Assembly (NCBI RefSeq): GCF_000238795.1
Contig: NZ_AFNK01000001.1
Location: 31,382-95,381 of the forward strand
Reading direction: 5' to 3'
DNA: 64,000 bases
DNA from: Haemophilus sputorum CCUG 13788
Lineage (GTDB): Bacteria > Pseudomonadota > Gammaproteobacteria > Enterobacterales > Pasteurellaceae
Below, piece after piece: positions 1 through 11,741 of this stretch. The notes under the pieces are model-generated. The model saw only the letters and a list, made by a program, of their open reading frames with translations. It did not search any database and was not told where the DNA came from. A program made the position numbers and the translations under genes. Positions within the stretch are counted from its first letter, which is position 1, and every line of letters starts with the position of its first letter.

Positions 1-901
1 TCCCTGCATGGAATACAGAACCTTTAGTGATAGCAGTACCATCTGGTTTGCAAGTCATAATAATCAATGCACCGATTGATAACATGATGATTTCAATAGT
101 ATGAGCCATACCCATTGGTTTGCCATCAAATACTGGGCGAAGAGAAGGCATTGCACCCATGATTACTACTAATAACGCACCAAATAAGAAGAGTGAAACA
201 GAAACTTTTGCAGTTTTGCTGATTTCGATTTCTTTATTGCTGGTTTGAGAAGCAAAAATATCTGCGTATTTTGGATCGCTTAAACGACGTAAATATTCTG
301 GGTCATCTTTTAATTCTTTCCCCATTTTATTCACAAAAATACATGCAAGGAAAATCCCTAATAATGTAGATGGGATAGTTACCATCAATACATCACCTAA
401 GTGAATACCTTGTGGTTCAAGGAAAGCGACAACTGCTACAACCGCTGCTGCAATAGGACTTGCTACAATCGCAAATTGTGATGCGATTACTGCCATAGAA
501 AGTGGACGTTCTGGACGAATACCATTGTGACGGCTCACTTCAGCGATTACTGGTAATACAGAATAAGCTACGTGACCTGTACCAGCTAATACGGTGAAAG
601 TCCAAGTTACAAGCGGTGCAATAAAGGTAATATATTTCGGATTACGGCGTAAAATGTTGGTTGCGAGTTTGATCATATAATCTAAACCGCCAGCAGCTTG
701 CATCGCTGCAGCTGCAGAAACTACCGCCATAATCATAAACATTACATCAATCGGTAAACCTGCTGGTTTAAGTCCGAACCCGAAGGAGAGAATAGCTAAG
801 CCTAAACCGCCAAAGACCCCTAAACCGATACCACCTGCACGTGCACCGACTAAGATACACAACAGGACGATCGCAAATTGCAAGAGAAACATTCCTGACA
901 T
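1..901 (-). CDS. dcuB: Anaerobic C4-dicarboxylate transporter DcuA/DcuB family (3' end outside window)
   Basis: Inner-membrane antiporter that exchanges external fumarate, malate or aspartate for succinate during fumarate respiration. About 300 codons are visible in one uninterrupted frame, of roughly 440 expected; the C-terminus lies beyond base 1. The N-terminus is a hydrophobic helix ([14 protein letters not shown]) followed by a glycine-rich stretch, then family-typical segments such as [37 protein letters not shown] and [18 protein letters not shown] chose the ATG at 901 because GGAG sits ten bases upstream; an in-frame ATG at 892 is the alternative. It is divergent from dapF. DcuA and DcuB cannot be separated firmly from this fragment; it most resembles the protein called DcuB in Haemophilus. 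Confidence 0.88.
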   Translation of the reverse strand, partial: MSGMFLLQFAIVLLCILVGARAGGIGLGVFGGLGLAILSFGFGLKPAGLPIDVMFMIMAVVSAAAAMQAAGGLDYMIKLATNILRRNPKYITFIAPLVTWTFTVLAGTGHVAYSVLPVIAEVSRHNGIRPERPLSMAVIASQFAIVASPIAAAVVAVVAFLEPQGIHLGDVLMVTIPSTLLGIFLACIFVNKMGKELKDDPEYLRRLSDPKYADIFASQTSNKEIEISKTAKVSVSLFLFGALLVVIMGAMPSLRPVFDGKPMGMAHTIEIIMLSIGALIIMTCKPDGTAITKGSVFHAG

Positions 902-947
902 TATTTGATTACTCCATTGTAAATTAAAAGAAAAGACCTCATACTTA

Positions 948-1001
948 TTGATCATATCAACATTAAAAAAATAAATAAATCTAATCATCAGGATTAGATT
1001 T
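948..1001. promoter_or_regulatory. dcuB-dapF divergent control region with FNR-like dyad and hairpin
   Basis: The sequence TTGATCATATCAA (948-960) is a perfect dyad of the FNR half-site TTGAT with a 3-base spacer; the canonical FNR box has four. It lies about 50 bases upstream of the dcuB start, where anaerobic activation would be expected for this family. A second dyad, AAATCTAATC / GATTAGATTT (977-986 / 992-1001), lies between it and dapF, and on the minus strand it is followed by a T-rich run, so it may insulate the two genes. Regulation by FNR is inference. Confidence 0.4.
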
Positions 1002-1028
1002 AATAAAAGTCAAAAAATAAGGAAAAAT

Positions 1029-1853
1029 ATGCAATTTTCTAAAATGCACGGGCTTGGCAATGATTTCATGGTTATTGACGGCGTCACCCAAAGCGTATTT
1101 TTGACCGATGAGCTGATTCGCAAATTAGCCGATCGCCATCGCGGAGTAGGCTTCGACCAGCTGTTATTAGTTGAAGCACCTTACGACCCTGATTTAGATT
1201 TCCACTACCGTATTTTTAACGCTGATGGCAGTGAAGTTTCTCAATGTGGCAATGGCGCACGTTGCTTTGCTCGCTTTGTAAGCCTCAAAGGATTAACTGA
1301 TAAGCAAGATATTAAAGTCAGTACCGCAAATGGCAAAATGGTATTAAGTTTGCAAGAAGACGGACAGGTACGCGTGAACATGGGCAAACCGATTTGGGAA
1401 CCGGCAAAAGTTCCATTTATTGCCAACAAGTTTGAGAAAAACTACTTGTTGCGTACTGAATTGCAAACCGCGATTTGTGGCGTCGTATCGATGGGAAATC
1501 CGCATGCGGTGTTGCAAGTTGAAAATGTGCAAACAGCCCCAGTCAATGAGCTTGGCCCATTATTAGAAAATCATGAACGTTTTCCAGAGCGAGCGAATAT
1601 TGGCTTTATGCAAGTGGTGAATCGTCATCATATAAAACTACGCGTTTTTGAACGTGGTGCGGGTGAAACACAAGCCTGCGGTAGTGGTGCGTGTGCGGCG
1701 GCTGCGGTCGGCATTATGCAAGGCGCATTAGATAGCCCGGTACGCGTAGATTTGCCTGGCGGTACGCTTATGATTGAATGGCAAGGCGAAAGCAGCCCAC
1801 TTTATATGACAGGTGATGCGGAACATGTTTACGATGGCTTTTTAAAACTCTAA
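1029..1853 (+). CDS. dapF: Diaminopimelate epimerase
   Basis: Converts LL- to meso-diaminopimelate in the cytoplasm, the last shared step for lysine and peptidoglycan cross-linking. The 274-residue length equals that of the H. influenzae enzyme. Both catalytic cysteines are present: Cys73 in SQCGNGARC and the second in [11 protein letters not shown] near residue 217. The start ATG follows AGGA. The gene stands alone: the dcuB neighbour is divergent and a USS-type terminator follows directly. Confidence 0.97.
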   Translation: MQFSKMHGLGNDFMVIDGVTQSVFLTDELIRKLADRHRGVGFDQLLLVEAPYDPDLDFHYRIFNADGSEVSQCGNGARCFARFVSLKGLTDKQDIKVSTANGKMVLSLQEDGQVRVNMGKPIWEPAKVPFIANKFEKNYLLRTELQTAICGVVSMGNPHAVLQVENVQTAPVNELGPLLENHERFPERANIGFMQVVNRHHIKLRVFERGAGETQACGSGACAAAAVGIMQGALDSPVRVDLPGGTLMIEWQGESSPLYMTGDAEHVYDGFLKL

Positions 1854-1863
1854 TTTATCGGTG

Positions 1864-1911
1864 ACAAGCGGTCTGATTTTTGTCAAATTTTGCAAAAATC
1901 AGACCGCTTGT
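1864..1911 (+). terminator. USS-dyad terminator after dapF
   Basis: A perfect 18-bp inverted repeat (1864-1881 and 1894-1911) with a 12-base loop; each arm begins or ends with the uptake signal ACAAGCGGT / ACCGCTTGT. The distal arm carries no long T tract beyond TATTATT, so it may work in both directions or mainly as paired uptake signals. Confidence 0.7.
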
Positions 1912-1971
1912 ATTATTCAGAAAAAGTGAGATTAAATTATAAAAACATGGTGCTCAAATTTTCGTAAAACC

Positions 1972-2001
1972 TTGACGAAAATATAGAGAATTTACTATAA
2001 T
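1972..2001 (+). promoter_or_regulatory. Sigma-70 promoter for rpoB-rpoC
   Basis: TTGACG (1972-1977), an 18-base spacer, and a perfect TATAAT (1996-2001). Predicted start near 2008 gives a leader of about 255 bases before rpoB. In E. coli rpoB is mostly read from rplKAJL; here no L10/L12 genes precede it, so this promoter probably carries the operon. Confidence 0.75.
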
Positions 2002-2028
2002 ACACAACCATTTTTGCAATAGATTGTT

Positions 2029-2054
2029 GGCTGACGAAAATCGTCAGCCTTTTG
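2029..2054 (+). terminator. Hairpin with T run just after the rpoB transcription start (attenuator candidate)
   Basis: GGCTGACG - AAAAT - CGTCAGCC is a perfect 8-bp stem followed by TTTTG, only about 20 bases after the predicted start. It has the form of an intrinsic terminator inside the leader. A second stem (CTTGCAGT 2127-2134 with ACTGCAAG 2146-2153) lies further down the leader. Attenuation of rpoBC transcription is an inference. Confidence 0.5.
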
Positions 2055-2168
2055 TGCTTTATAAAAATCGGCTGATTTTGTCATTTTAATCGCTGATATT
2101 TGCAAAATCCTCATCCGATTTAACCGCTTGCAGTAGTGATTTTTGACTGCAAGAGAGGAAGTCGGAAA

Positions 2169-2240
2169 ATGACACTTCGTACCCTTTTAATGCCACTTCC
2201 AGCTGAGTCTTCTCATTTGGATTGTGAATCTCAACCATAA
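2169..2240 (+). CDS. Possible 23-residue leader peptide upstream of rpoB
   Basis: An ATG preceded by GAGAGGAAG opens a 23-codon frame (MTLRTLLMPLP...ending SQP) that stops 24 bases before rpoB. The ribosome-binding site is as good as those of the real genes nearby. I recognise no family. It could be a regulatory peptide, a translational coupling element, or chance. Conservation of the frame in related species would decide. Confidence 0.3.
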   Translation: MTLRTLLMPLPAESSHLDCESQP

Positions 2241-2264
2241 CAAAAAATCAGAGGCTATCTAACA

Positions 2265-5200
2265 ATGGCATACTCCTATTCCGAGAAAAAGCGTATCCGT
2301 AAGAGCTTTGGCAAACGCCCTCAGGTTCTGAACGTACCTTATCTATTAACTCTCCAACTTGATTCTTATGAAAAATTCATTCAGCAAGATCCAGAAGGAC
2401 TACAAGGTTTAGAAGCGGCATTCCGTTCTGTATTCCCGATTGTAAGTAACAACGGTGCAACAGAATTACAATACGTTTCTTACGAACTTGGCGAGCCAGT
2501 ATTTGATGTGCGTGAATGTCAAATTCGTGGTACAACCTACGCCGCACCATTACGCGTAAAATTACGTTTAGTGACTTTTGACCGTGAAGCCGCAGCGGGC
2601 ACGGTAAAAGACATTAAAGAACAAAACGTGTATATGGGCGAAATCCCATTGATGACTGACAACGGTACTTTCGTTATCAACGGTACTGAGCGTGTTATCG
2701 TTTCACAATTACACCGTAGTCCGGGTGTGTTCTTTGATTCTGACAAAGGTAAAACCCACTCTTCAGGTAAAGTGCTTTATAACGCACGCATCATTCCTTA
2801 CCGTGGTTCTTGGTTAGATTTCGAGTTCGATCCGAAAGATAACTTATATGCGCGTATCGACCGTCGTCGTAAGTTACCTTCAACTATTATCCTTCGTGCA
2901 TTAGGTTATACCACTGAAGAAATCCTTTCGATGTTCTTCGAAAAAGTGAAATTTGAAATTACTGATGATAATAAACTTCAAATGGAACTTGTGCCTGAGC
3001 GTTTACGTGGTGAAACCGCGTTATTCGACATTGAAGCAGATGGTAAAGTTTATGTAGAAAAAGGTCGCCGTATTACGGCTAAACACACTCGTGATTTAGC
3101 AAAAGCGGGCGTAACCAAAATTGACGTACCAGTTGAATACATCGTTGGCAAAGTGTCTGCTAAAGATTACGTTAATTTAGAAGATGGCGAAATTGTTTGC
3201 GCAGCAAATATGGAAATCTCTTTAGAGATGCTAGCAAACCTTGCGCAAGCTGGTTACAAAGAAATCGAAGTGTTATTCACGAATGATTTAGATCACGGCC
3301 CATATATTTCTGAAACATTACGCGTTGACCCAACTTATGACCGCTTATCAGCATTAGTGGAAATCTACCGCATGATGCGTCCGGGCGAGCCACCAACAAA
3401 AGAAGCGGCAGAAGCGTTATTCGACAATATGTTCTTCTCAGCAGATCGTTATGATTTATCTGCAGTAGGACGTATGAAATTCAACCGTTCTTTAAACATT
3501 CCTGAAGGCGAAGGCACTGGCGTATTAAGCAATGAAGACATCATCCGCGTGATGAAAAAACTCATTGAAATCCGTAACGGTCGTGGCGAAGTCGATGATA
3601 TCGACCACTTAGGTAACCGTCGTATTCGTTCAGTAGGTGAAATGGCTGAAAACCAATTCCGTATTGGTTTAGTGCGTGTAGAACGTGCTGTACGTGAGCG
3701 TTTATCTTTAGGCGACTTAGATGGTGTAACTCCACAAGATTTAATCAATGCGAAACCAATTTCAGCAGCAGTGAAAGAGTTCTTTGGCTCATCACAACTT
3801 TCGCAATTTATGGATCAAAACAACCCGCTTTCAGAGGTTACCCATAAACGTCGTATTTCAGCATTAGGCCCAGGTGGTTTAACGCGTGAACGTGCAGGCT
3901 TTGAGGTTCGAGACGTTCACCCAACTCACTATGGTCGTTTATGTCCGATTGAAACCCCAGAGGGTCCAAACATCGGTTTGATTAACTCACTTTCTGTATA
4001 TGCGCGTACCAATAACTATGGTTTTTTAGAAACGCCATTCCGTAAAGTAGTAGATGGTCAAGTAACAGAAGATATCGAATACTTATCTGCAATCGAAGAA
4101 GGTAACTATGTTATCGCACAGGCGAACTCAAACTTAGATGAGAATTTCCGCTTTACCGATACTTATGTCACTTGTCGTGAGCAAGGTGAATCAGGTTTAT
4201 ACAAACCGGAAGAAGTTCACTATATGGATATCTCAACCCAACAAGTGGTTTCTGTGGCAGCGGCGCTTATCCCATTCTTAGAGCACGACGATGCGAACCG
4301 TGCGTTAATGGGTGCGAACATGCAACGTCAAGCTGTTCCAACATTACGTGCGGACAAACCATTAGTTGGTACTGGTATGGAAAAACCAATCGCACTTGAC
4401 TCAGGTGTAGCGGTTGTTGCTAAACGTGGTGGTACAGTTCAATACGTTGATGCTTCACGTATCGTGGTGAAAGTTAACGAAGATGAAACCATTCCGGGCG
4501 AAGCAGGTATCGATATTTATAACTTAATTAAATATACCCGCTCAAACCAAAATACTTGTATCAACCAAATTCCTTGTGTGAATTTAGGTGAGCCAGTAGC
4601 ACGTGGTGAAATCTTAGCTGATGGTCCTTCAACAGACTTAGGTGAGTTAGCATTAGGTCAAAACATCCGCGTGGCGTTCATGCCTTGGAATGGTTATAAC
4701 TTCGAAGACTCAATGTTAGTGTCTGAGCGTGTAGTTCAAGAAGACCGTTTTACCACCATCCACATCCAAGAGTTATCTTGTGTGGCGCGTGATACCAAAT
4801 TAGGTTCGGAAGAAATCACCGCAGATATTCCAAACGTGGGTGAATCTGCGTTAAGCAAATTAGATGAATCAGGTATCGTTTACGTTGGTGCAGAAGTTAA
4901 AGGTGGCGACATCTTAGTTGGTAAAGTAACACCAAAAGGTGAAACCCAATTAACCCCAGAAGAGAAACTTTTACGTGCAATCTTCGGTGAAAAAGCATCT
5001 GATGTAAAAGACTCTTCATTACGTGTACCAAATGGCACATCAGGTACGGTTATTGATGTTCAAGTCTTCACTCGTGATGGCGTACAAAAAGATAAACGTG
5101 CGTTAGAAATCGAAGAAATGCAACTTCGTGAAGCGAAGAAAGATTTAACTGAAGAGTTAGAAATTTTAGAAGCTGGTTTATTTACCCGTGTACGTAGCCT

Positions 5201-6293
5201 CTTAGTAGAAGGTGGCGTTTCAGAAGCGGAATTAGATAAAGTTAACCGTGAAAAATGGTTAGAACAAACGCTTGAAGATGAAGCGAAACAAAACCAACTT
5301 GAACAACTTGCAGAACAACACGAAGAGTTACGTAAAGAATTTGAGCGCAAACTTGAAATCAAACGTAACAAGATTATCCAAGGCGACGATTTAGCGCCGG
5401 GCGTGTTGAAAGTTGTAAAAGTTTACCTTGCGGTGAAACGTCAAATTCAGCCAGGGGATAAAATGGCGGGTCGTCACGGTAACAAAGGGGTTATCTCAAA
5501 AATTAATCCAGTTGAAGATATGCCGTATGACGAAAACGGTCAACCAGTTGAGATCGTATTGAACCCACTGGGCGTTCCATCTCGTATGAACATCGGTCAG
5601 ATTTTAGAAACCCACTTAGGCTTAGCAGCAAAAGGTATCGGTGACCAAATCAATGCGATGATCAAACAGCAACAATCAGTGGCGAAATTACGTGAATATA
5701 TCCAAAAAGCGTACGATTTAGGTCACGGTTCACAAAGTGTTGATTTAAGCACGTTTACTGATGAAGAAGTGATGCGCTTAGCAGAAAACCTCCGTAAAGG
5801 TTTACCGCTTGCAACACCAGTATTTGATGGTGCACATGAAAGCGAAATCAAAGGCTTATTAGAGTTAGGTGGCTTACCAACTTCAGGTCAAATTACCTTA
5901 TTTGACGGGCGTACCGGTGAGAAATTCGAGCGTCCAGTAACAGTAGGTTACATGTATATGCTCAAATTGAACCACTTAGTTGATGACAAAATGCATGCTC
6001 GTTCAACAGGTTCTTATAGTCTTGTTACTCAGCAACCGCTTGGTGGTAAAGCACAATTCGGTGGTCAGCGTTTCGGTGAGATGGAGGTTTGGGCATTAGA
6101 AGCATATGGTGCTGCTTACACACTTCAAGAAATGTTAACCGTGAAATCGGATGACGTGAACGGTCGTACGAAGATGTATAAAAACATCGTAGATGGTACG
6201 CACTATATGGAACCAGGTATTCCAGAATCGTTCAACGTAATCACCAAAGAAATCCGTGCATTAGCGATTGATATGGAATTGGATGAGGCGTAA
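2265..6293 (+). CDS. rpoB: RNA polymerase beta subunit
   Basis: Catalytic beta subunit of RNA polymerase, 1342 residues, the same length as in E. coli. The rifampicin cluster begins at Ser509-Ser510 (one residue later than E. coli numbering) and reads as wild type, with the Asp, His and Ser positions most often mutated to resistance all intact ([16 protein letters not shown]). The C-terminal clamp segment [24 protein letters not shown] is complete. It is followed by rpoC after an unusually long 261-base gap containing a repeat element. The start ATG is preceded by a weak GAGG-like site. Confidence 0.99.
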   Translation: MAYSYSEKKRIRKSFGKRPQVLNVPYLLTLQLDSYEKFIQQDPEGLQGLEAAFRSVFPIVSNNGATELQYVSYELGEPVFDVRECQIRGTTYAAPLRVKLRLVTFDREAAAGTVKDIKEQNVYMGEIPLMTDNGTFVINGTERVIVSQLHRSPGVFFDSDKGKTHSSGKVLYNARIIPYRGSWLDFEFDPKDNLYARIDRRRKLPSTIILRALGYTTEEILSMFFEKVKFEITDDNKLQMELVPERLRGETALFDIEADGKVYVEKGRRITAKHTRDLAKAGVTKIDVPVEYIVGKVSAKDYVNLEDGEIVCAANMEISLEMLANLAQAGYKEIEVLFTNDLDHGPYISETLRVDPTYDRLSALVEIYRMMRPGEPPTKEAAEALFDNMFFSADRYDLSAVGRMKFNRSLNIPEGEGTGVLSNEDIIRVMKKLIEIRNGRGEVDDIDHLGNRRIRSVGEMAENQFRIGLVRVERAVRERLSLGDLDGVTPQDLINAKPISAAVKEFFGSSQLSQFMDQNNPLSEVTHKRRISALGPGGLTRERAGFEVRDVHPTHYGRLCPIETPEGPNIGLINSLSVYARTNNYGFLETPFRKVVDGQVTEDIEYLSAIEEGNYVIAQANSNLDENFRFTDTYVTCREQGESGLYKPEEVHYMDISTQQVVSVAAALIPFLEHDDANRALMGANMQRQAVPTLRADKPLVGTGMEKPIALDSGVAVVAKRGGTVQYVDASRIVVKVNEDETIPGEAGIDIYNLIKYTRSNQNTCINQIPCVNLGEPVARGEILADGPSTDLGELALGQNIRVAFMPWNGYNFEDSMLVSERVVQEDRFTTIHIQELSCVARDTKLGSEEITADIPNVGESALSKLDESGIVYVGAEVKGGDILVGKVTPKGETQLTPEEKLLRAIFGEKASDVKDSSLRVPNGTSGTVIDVQVFTRDGVQKDKRALEIEEMQLREAKKDLTEELEILEAGLFTRVRSLLVEGGVSEAELDKVNREKWLEQTLEDEAKQNQLEQLAEQHEELRKEFERKLEIKRNKIIQGDDLAPGVLKVVKVYLAVKRQIQPGDKMAGRHGNKGVISKINPVEDMPYDENGQPVEIVLNPLGVPSRMNIGQILETHLGLAAKGIGDQINAMIKQQQSVAKLREYIQKAYDLGHGSQSVDLSTFTDEEVMRLAENLRKGLPLATPVFDGAHESEIKGLLELGGLPTSGQITLFDGRTGEKFERPVTVGYMYMLKLNHLVDDKMHARSTGSYSLVTQQPLGGKAQFGGQRFGEMEVWALEAYGAAYTLQEMLTVKSDDVNGRTKMYKNIVDGTHYMEPGIPESFNVITKEIRALAIDMELDEA

Positions 6294-6317
6294 TTAGAGA
6301 TTAACGGAGAAAGAAAA

Positions 6318-6440
6318 GCGCCCTTCTTTAGCAAAGAGGGGCTGTGGGAGATTTAATAGCAATGTGAAATTTCCCAATGTACTCCGTTTTGATTACTGCC
6401 AAATCTCCCCTAACTCCTCTTTACTAAAGAGGGGGACTGG
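6318..6440. repeat. MITE-like inverted-repeat element between rpoB and rpoC
   Basis: Two imperfect inverted arms (about 6319-6354 and 6401-6435) share CTTTAG(C/T)AAAGAGG and GGGAGATTT motifs and flank a short unique centre, giving a small non-coding element of about 120 bp. Each arm is itself partly palindromic (CTCTTTACTAAAGAGG). A damaged uptake-signal pair (ACAAGCAGTC near 6443, ACCGCTTGC near 6479) follows. A 64-codon frame over this region has no recognisable product and I treat it as spurious. The type is that of short dispersed intergenic repeats, but I see only this one copy in the window. Confidence 0.6.
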
Positions 6441-6554
6441 AACAAGCAGTCAAATTTGCAAAAAATTTTACAAATCGAACCGCTTGCAATCGAAAAAATT
6501 TTATAAGGTGGGCGAAGCCTGCCAAGCAAAACAACCTCAAACTAGGGGCAAAAA

Positions 6555-9500
6555 GTGAAAGACTTAGTTAAGTTTTTAAAAGCACAATCTAAATCAAACG
6601 ATGATTTTGATGTAATTAAAATTGGTTTAGCCTCACCAGATAAGATCCGTTCTTGGTCTTTCGGTGAAGTAAAAAAACCAGAAACCATCAACTACCGTAC
6701 CTTCAAACCTGAGCGTGATGGTCTTTTCTGTGCGCGTATTTTCGGGCCGGTAAAAGATTACGAATGTTTATGTGGTAAATATAAACGCTTAAAACACCGT
6801 GGCGTAATTTGTGAAAAATGTGGTGTTGAAGTTACTCAAACTAAAGTTCGTCGTGATCGTATGGGTCATATCGAATTAGCTTGCCCAGTTGCGCATATTT
6901 GGTTCTTAAAATCATTACCGTCCCGTATCGGTTTGATTTTAGATATGCCATTGCGTGATATTGAACGCGTACTTTATTTCGAAAGCTATGTAGTGACCGA
7001 ACCAGGCATGACCGATCTTGAAAAAGGTCAGTTATTAACTGAAGAACAGTTCATGGACGCAGAAGAGCGTTGGGGTGATGAATTCGAAGCGAAAATGGGT
7101 GCAGAAGGTATCCAAGCATTATTACGCGACATGGATTTAGAACACCAATGCGAAGTGATGCGCGAAGAGTTACAAGAAACTAACTCTGAAACCAAACGTA
7201 AAAAAATCACGAAACGCTTAAAATTATTAGAAGCTTTCCAACAATCTGGCAACAAACCAGAGTGGATGGTAATGACTGTATTACCAGTGCTTCCACCAGA
7301 TTTACGTCCATTAGTGCCACTTGATGGTGGTCGTTTCGCAACTTCAGACTTAAACGATTTATACCGTCGTGTGATCAACCGTAATAACCGTTTAAAACGC
7401 TTATTAGATTTAGTAGCGCCGGATATCATCGTACGTAACGAAAAACGTATGTTACAAGAGTCTGTAGATGCATTATTAGATAACGGTCGTCGTGGTCGTG
7501 CAATTACCGGTTCTAACAAACGTCCATTAAAATCTTTGGCAGATATGATCAAAGGTAAACAAGGTCGTTTCCGTCAAAACTTATTAGGTAAACGTGTTGA
7601 CTATTCAGGCCGTTCGGTAATTACCGTAGGTCCATACTTACGTCTTCACCAATGTGGTTTACCGAAAAAAATGGCATTGGAATTATTCCGTCCATTTATT
7701 TATTCAAAATTAGAATCTCGTGGCATTGCATCAACAATTAAAGCTGCGAAGAAAATGGTTGAGCGCGAAGAGCCGATCGTATGGGATATTCTTGCAGAAG
7801 TTATCCGCGAACACCCAATTTTATTAAACCGTGCGCCAACGCTTCACCGTTTAGGTATTCAAGCGTTTGAACCGATTCTTATCGAAGGTAAAGCAATCCA
7901 GTTACACCCACTTGTTTGTGCGGCGTTCAACGCGGACTTCGATGGTGACCAAATGGCGGTTCACGTACCATTAACACTTGAAGCACAGTTAGAAGCACGT
8001 GCGTTAATGATGTCAACTAACAACGTACTTTCTCCAGCGAGTGGTGACCCGATCATCGTTCCATCTCAAGACGTTGTATTAGGTTTGTACTACATGACGC
8101 GTGAGAAAGTGAATGCGAAAGGCGAAGGCATGTACTTCTTAGACCCACGCGAAGCTGAAAAAGCTTACCGCACTGGTCAAGCAGAATTACACGCACGTGT
8201 TAAAGTTCGTGTGACTGAATATGAGAAAAATGAAGCAGGCGAATTTGAGCCAAAAACTTCATTAGTGGATACCACGGTAGGTCGTGCCATTTTATGGATG
8301 ATCGCACCAAAAGGTATGCCATATAAACTCTTTAACCAAACATTAGGTAAAAAAGCGATCTCTAAATTGATCAACGAATGTTACCGTCGTTTAGGCTTAA
8401 AAGAGTCTGTATTATTAGCTGACCATGTTATGTACACTGGTTTTGCATACGCGGCACGTTCTGGTGCATCTGTTGGTATCAACGATATGGTGATTCCGGC
8501 ACAAAAAGAAGAAATTATTCGCGCAGCAGAAGCAGAAGTTGCAGAGATCCAAGAGCAATTTAACTCGGGTCTTGTGACGGCAGGTGAGCGTTATAACAAA
8601 GTGATCGATATTTGGGCTGCAGCAAACGAACGCGTTGCAAAAGCGATGATGGAAAACCTTTCTACGGAAGAAGTGGTTAACCGTGAAGGTAACTTAGAGA
8701 AACAAGCCTCTTTCAACAGCATCTTTATGATGGCGGATTCAGGTGCGCGTGGTTCTGCGGCACAGATTCGTCAGTTAGCAGGTATGCGTGGCTTGATGGC
8801 ACGTCCAGATGGTTCGATCATCGAAACGCCAATCACGGCGAACTTCCGTGAAGGCTTGAACGTTCTTCAGTACTTTATTTCAACCCACGGTGCGCGTAAA
8901 GGTCTTGCCGATACCGCATTAAAAACAGCGAACTCAGGTTACTTAACCCGTCGTTTAGTTGACGTGGCACAAGACTTAGTTATCATCGCTGATGACTGTG
9001 GTACATCTGAAGGTATCGTGATGACACCTCACATTGAAGGTGGCGACGAGAAAGTGCCATTACGCGAACTTGTATTAGGTCGTGTAGCAGCAGAAGATGT
9101 ATTAAAACCGGGTACAAATGAAGTGTTAATCGCACGTAACACATTAATTGATGAAAAATTATGTGACGTGATCGATGAAAACTCTGTAGATAGCATCAAA
9201 GTACGTTCTGTTGTAACTTGTGATACTGACTTTGGTGTGTGTGCGAAATGTTACGGTCGTGACCTTGCACGCGGTCACTTAATCAACCAAGGTGAAGCAG
9301 TAGGGGTTATCGCGGCACAATCAATCGGTGAGCCGGGTACACAGTTAACCATGCGTACGTTCCACATCGGTGGTGCAGCATCTGCAGCAGCGAAAGAATC
9401 TAGCGTACAAGTGAAAAACAACGGTACGATTAAGTTAAGCAATGCGAAATTCGTTACAAACAAAGACGGTAAGTTGGTATTAACTTCACGTAATACTGAA

Positions 9501-10841
9501 TTAACTGTTATCGATACTTTCGGTCGTACTAAAGAAAACTATAAAGTGCCTTACGGTGCAGTGTTATCGAAAAATGATGGCGCAGAAGTAACCGTTGGTG
9601 AAATCGTTGCAAACTGGGATCCGCATACCATGCCGGTTATCTCAGAGGTGGCAGGTCGCATCCAATTTAGTGACATCGTAGATGGCTTAACCGTTACGCG
9701 TCAAACAGATGAATTAACTGGTTTATCATCAATCGTTGTTCAAGATGTGGGTGAACGTGCAACAGCAGGTAAAGACTTACGTCCAGCATTACGCTTAGTG
9801 GATAGCAATGGTAATGACATCTTAATTCCAGGTACCGATGTTCCAGCGCAATACTTCTTACCAGGTAAAGCGATTGTGACGTTAGATGATGGTGTTGAGA
9901 TTGGTGTGGGTGAGGCGTTAGCGCGTATTCCACAAGAGTCTGTAGGTACCAAAGATATTACCGGTGGTCTTCCACGCGTGGCAGACTTATTCGAAGCACG
10001 TAAACCGAAAGAGCCAGCAATCTTGGCGGAAATCTCAGGTATCGTTTCATTTGGTAAAGAAACCAAAGGTAAACGTCGCTTAGTGATTACTCCAGCAGAA
10101 GGCGAAGCATACGAAGAAATGATTCCAAAATGGCGTCAGCTCAACGTATTCGAAGGCGAAATGGTACAACGTGGTGATGTGATTTCAGATGGTGCAGAAA
10201 CACCACATGATATCTTACGCTTACGTGGCGTACACGCAGTAACCGACTACATCGTTAACGAAGTCCAAGAAGTTTACCGCTTACAAGGGGTAAAAATTAA
10301 CGATAAACATATCGAAGTTATCGTTCGCCAAATGTTACGTAAAGCCGTTATCACTAACGCTTACGACAGCGAATTCCTTGAAGGGGAACAAGTTGAAGTG
10401 GCACGCGTGAAAATTGCAAACCGCAAACGTGCAGAAGAAGGCAAACCATTGGTAGAGTTTGAACGTGAATTGCTTGGTATTACCAAAGCATCACTTGCAA
10501 CTGAGTCATTTATCTCAGCGGCATCGTTCCAAGAAACTACCCGTGTGTTAACTGAAGCAGCGGTGGCAGGTAAACAAGACGAATTACGTGGCTTGAAAGA
10601 GAACGTTATCGTAGGTCGTTTAATCCCAGCTGGTACTGGTTTTGCATATCACAAAGCGCGTGCAGAAAAACGTGCCGCGGCAGCAGTAGGACAAGCGGTT
10701 GATTTTGCAGAAACTTTTGCAAATCCAACCAACAGCTTTGCTACTGATGCTGACATCGAAGCCGAATTTGAATTCGTTGCGGATGATGCAACCCAAAGCC
10801 TTGCTGCGTTATTAAACGCAGAAATGGAATCGGAAGAGTAA
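6555..10841 (+). CDS. rpoC: RNA polymerase beta' subunit
   Basis: Catalytic beta' subunit, 1428 residues. Starts at GTG, as in E. coli ([11 protein letters not shown]), preceded by AGGGG. The N-terminal zinc site [20 protein letters not shown] is intact. The magnesium-binding active-site motif NADFDGD is at residues 459-465. The second zinc-binding cluster ([19 protein letters not shown]) and the trigger-loop region ([12 protein letters not shown]) are present. It is the last gene of the operon and is closed by a strong terminator behind which an accessory island begins. Confidence 0.99.
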   Translation: MKDLVKFLKAQSKSNDDFDVIKIGLASPDKIRSWSFGEVKKPETINYRTFKPERDGLFCARIFGPVKDYECLCGKYKRLKHRGVICEKCGVEVTQTKVRRDRMGHIELACPVAHIWFLKSLPSRIGLILDMPLRDIERVLYFESYVVTEPGMTDLEKGQLLTEEQFMDAEERWGDEFEAKMGAEGIQALLRDMDLEHQCEVMREELQETNSETKRKKITKRLKLLEAFQQSGNKPEWMVMTVLPVLPPDLRPLVPLDGGRFATSDLNDLYRRVINRNNRLKRLLDLVAPDIIVRNEKRMLQESVDALLDNGRRGRAITGSNKRPLKSLADMIKGKQGRFRQNLLGKRVDYSGRSVITVGPYLRLHQCGLPKKMALELFRPFIYSKLESRGIASTIKAAKKMVEREEPIVWDILAEVIREHPILLNRAPTLHRLGIQAFEPILIEGKAIQLHPLVCAAFNADFDGDQMAVHVPLTLEAQLEARALMMSTNNVLSPASGDPIIVPSQDVVLGLYYMTREKVNAKGEGMYFLDPREAEKAYRTGQAELHARVKVRVTEYEKNEAGEFEPKTSLVDTTVGRAILWMIAPKGMPYKLFNQTLGKKAISKLINECYRRLGLKESVLLADHVMYTGFAYAARSGASVGINDMVIPAQKEEIIRAAEAEVAEIQEQFNSGLVTAGERYNKVIDIWAAANERVAKAMMENLSTEEVVNREGNLEKQASFNSIFMMADSGARGSAAQIRQLAGMRGLMARPDGSIIETPITANFREGLNVLQYFISTHGARKGLADTALKTANSGYLTRRLVDVAQDLVIIADDCGTSEGIVMTPHIEGGDEKVPLRELVLGRVAAEDVLKPGTNEVLIARNTLIDEKLCDVIDENSVDSIKVRSVVTCDTDFGVCAKCYGRDLARGHLINQGEAVGVIAAQSIGEPGTQLTMRTFHIGGAASAAAKESSVQVKNNGTIKLSNAKFVTNKDGKLVLTSRNTELTVIDTFGRTKENYKVPYGAVLSKNDGAEVTVGEIVANWDPHTMPVISEVAGRIQFSDIVDGLTVTRQTDELTGLSSIVVQDVGERATAGKDLRPALRLVDSNGNDILIPGTDVPAQYFLPGKAIVTLDDGVEIGVGEALARIPQESVGTKDITGGLPRVADLFEARKPKEPAILAEISGIVSFGKETKGKRRLVITPAEGEAYEEMIPKWRQLNVFEGEMVQRGDVISDGAETPHDILRLRGVHAVTDYIVNEVQEVYRLQGVKINDKHIEVIVRQMLRKAVITNAYDSEFLEGEQVEVARVKIANRKRAEEGKPLVEFERELLGITKASLATESFISAASFQETTRVLTEAAVAGKQDELRGLKENVIVGRLIPAGTGFAYHKARAEKRAAAAVGQAVDFAETFANPTNSFATDADIEAEFEFVADDATQSLAALLNAEMESEE

Positions 10842-10880
10842 TCTATAAGGTGGACTAAAAGCCCACCGTTAAGAGATAGA

Positions 10881-10913
10881 AAAGCCCTCAGAGCTTAAAG
10901 TCCTGAGGGCTTT
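10881..10913 (+). terminator. rpoC terminator, shared with the convergent ariB-like gene
   Basis: Stem AAAGCCCTCAG / CTGAGGGCTTT around an 11-base loop, with A- and T-runs on both sides, so it can act in both directions. It separates rpoC from the last gene of the minus-strand defence pair, whose stop is 13 bases away. Confidence 0.8.
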
Positions 10914-10925
10914 GTCCTATATGCC

Positions 10926-11741
10926 TTATAAGAGTGAGCATAAGTCGGAATAATAGTCTATACGTTCATTATCTATTTCTAGGGTTTTATCTAGTAGTAT
11001 AAAACTAGTTGAGATTAGATTATCTAATGGTAGACTTTTAAATAAACAGCGATGTCGTATAAATTGGCTGATTAGACTTACTAAAAAATGTCCTTTAATA
11101 AAGTGAAAAGGAACTTTCTCTATATTAGATATGTTTTCTTTTATGTAGTGTTCATTATTTATCGTGTTTTCTATAAACATTGATATTTTTTGATTATCTA
11201 ATTCATTAGAGTTCCTCTTAAGAAATCTATCACATGAATTACCTAGTACCTGAATACCTCTTTGCTCAAATTGAAGAATAATATCTAGCTTAATTAATTC
11301 CTGTAATTGATCGTGTATGTTTTGTGACCAGATGTTAATTTCCTTCTTGGATATTTTCCCTCTAGAGTAGTTTTCAATTATTAAATCTAAAGCAATTTTA
11401 GAGAATAAACAATTTTCAATAGAATGCCCATAGGTATATAGGATATTCTTATGAGATGTTTTTTTATTGTGATATTCTAAATAATCAGAATCTCGAGCAA
11501 CTATAATAGAATTATTTAACTTACCTGATTTTATTTGCTCGATTTTTTCATCTAGAATACTACATCCCGTGATATTTTCCTCATATCTAAAGCTGAAAGT
11601 TTTTCTTTTAGAGAATATAGAGAATATTTTTCCCCAAAAGAATTCATCATTTTTATCCTCAACATAAACGATATAATCTGTTTCAGTAAATTCGGATAAG
11701 CTATTTTCTGCATCGAGAGAGTATTCTAAATCATCTTTCAT
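10926..11741 (-). CDS. ariB: DUF4435 / TOPRIM-like nuclease, AriB-like effector of a PARIS-type defence system
   Basis: A 271-residue protein with the layout of DUF4435 proteins: the first acidic motif YVEDKNDEFFW (Glu28), an aspartate pair in VARDSDY (Asp84, Asp86) after a beta strand, and YGHSIEN (Glu109). Together these make a TOPRIM-like metal site. In PARIS systems AriB is the effector, released by AriA when a phage anti-restriction protein is sensed, and it cuts host tRNA-Lys. Here it overlaps the upstream ATPase gene by 11 bases, implying translational coupling. Base composition is much richer in AT than the flanking rpoC, suggesting transfer. The family assignment is by motif and gene pairing only; a related OLD-type partner nuclease is the alternative. 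Confidence 0.7.
   Translation of the reverse strand: MKDDLEYSLDAENSLSEFTETDYIVYVEDKNDEFFWGKIFSIFSKRKTFSFRYEENITGCSILDEKIEQIKSGKLNNSIIVARDSDYLEYHNKKTSHKNILYTYGHSIENCLFSKIALDLIIENYSRGKISKKEINIWSQNIHDQLQELIKLDIILQFEQRGIQVLGNSCDRFLKRNSNELDNQKISMFIENTINNEHYIKENISNIEKVPFHFIKGHFLVSLISQFIRHRCLFKSLPLDNLISTSFILLDKTLEIDNERIDYYSDLCSLL

Noticed and set aside
3789..3900. Possible rifampicin-resistance changes in rpoB
   Set aside because: The cluster reads as wild type at the commonly mutated Asp, His and Ser positions.
6364..6558. 64-codon frame between rpoB and rpoC
   Set aside because: It lies across the inverted-repeat element and the rpoC ribosome-binding site, has no recognisable product and no binding site of its own.
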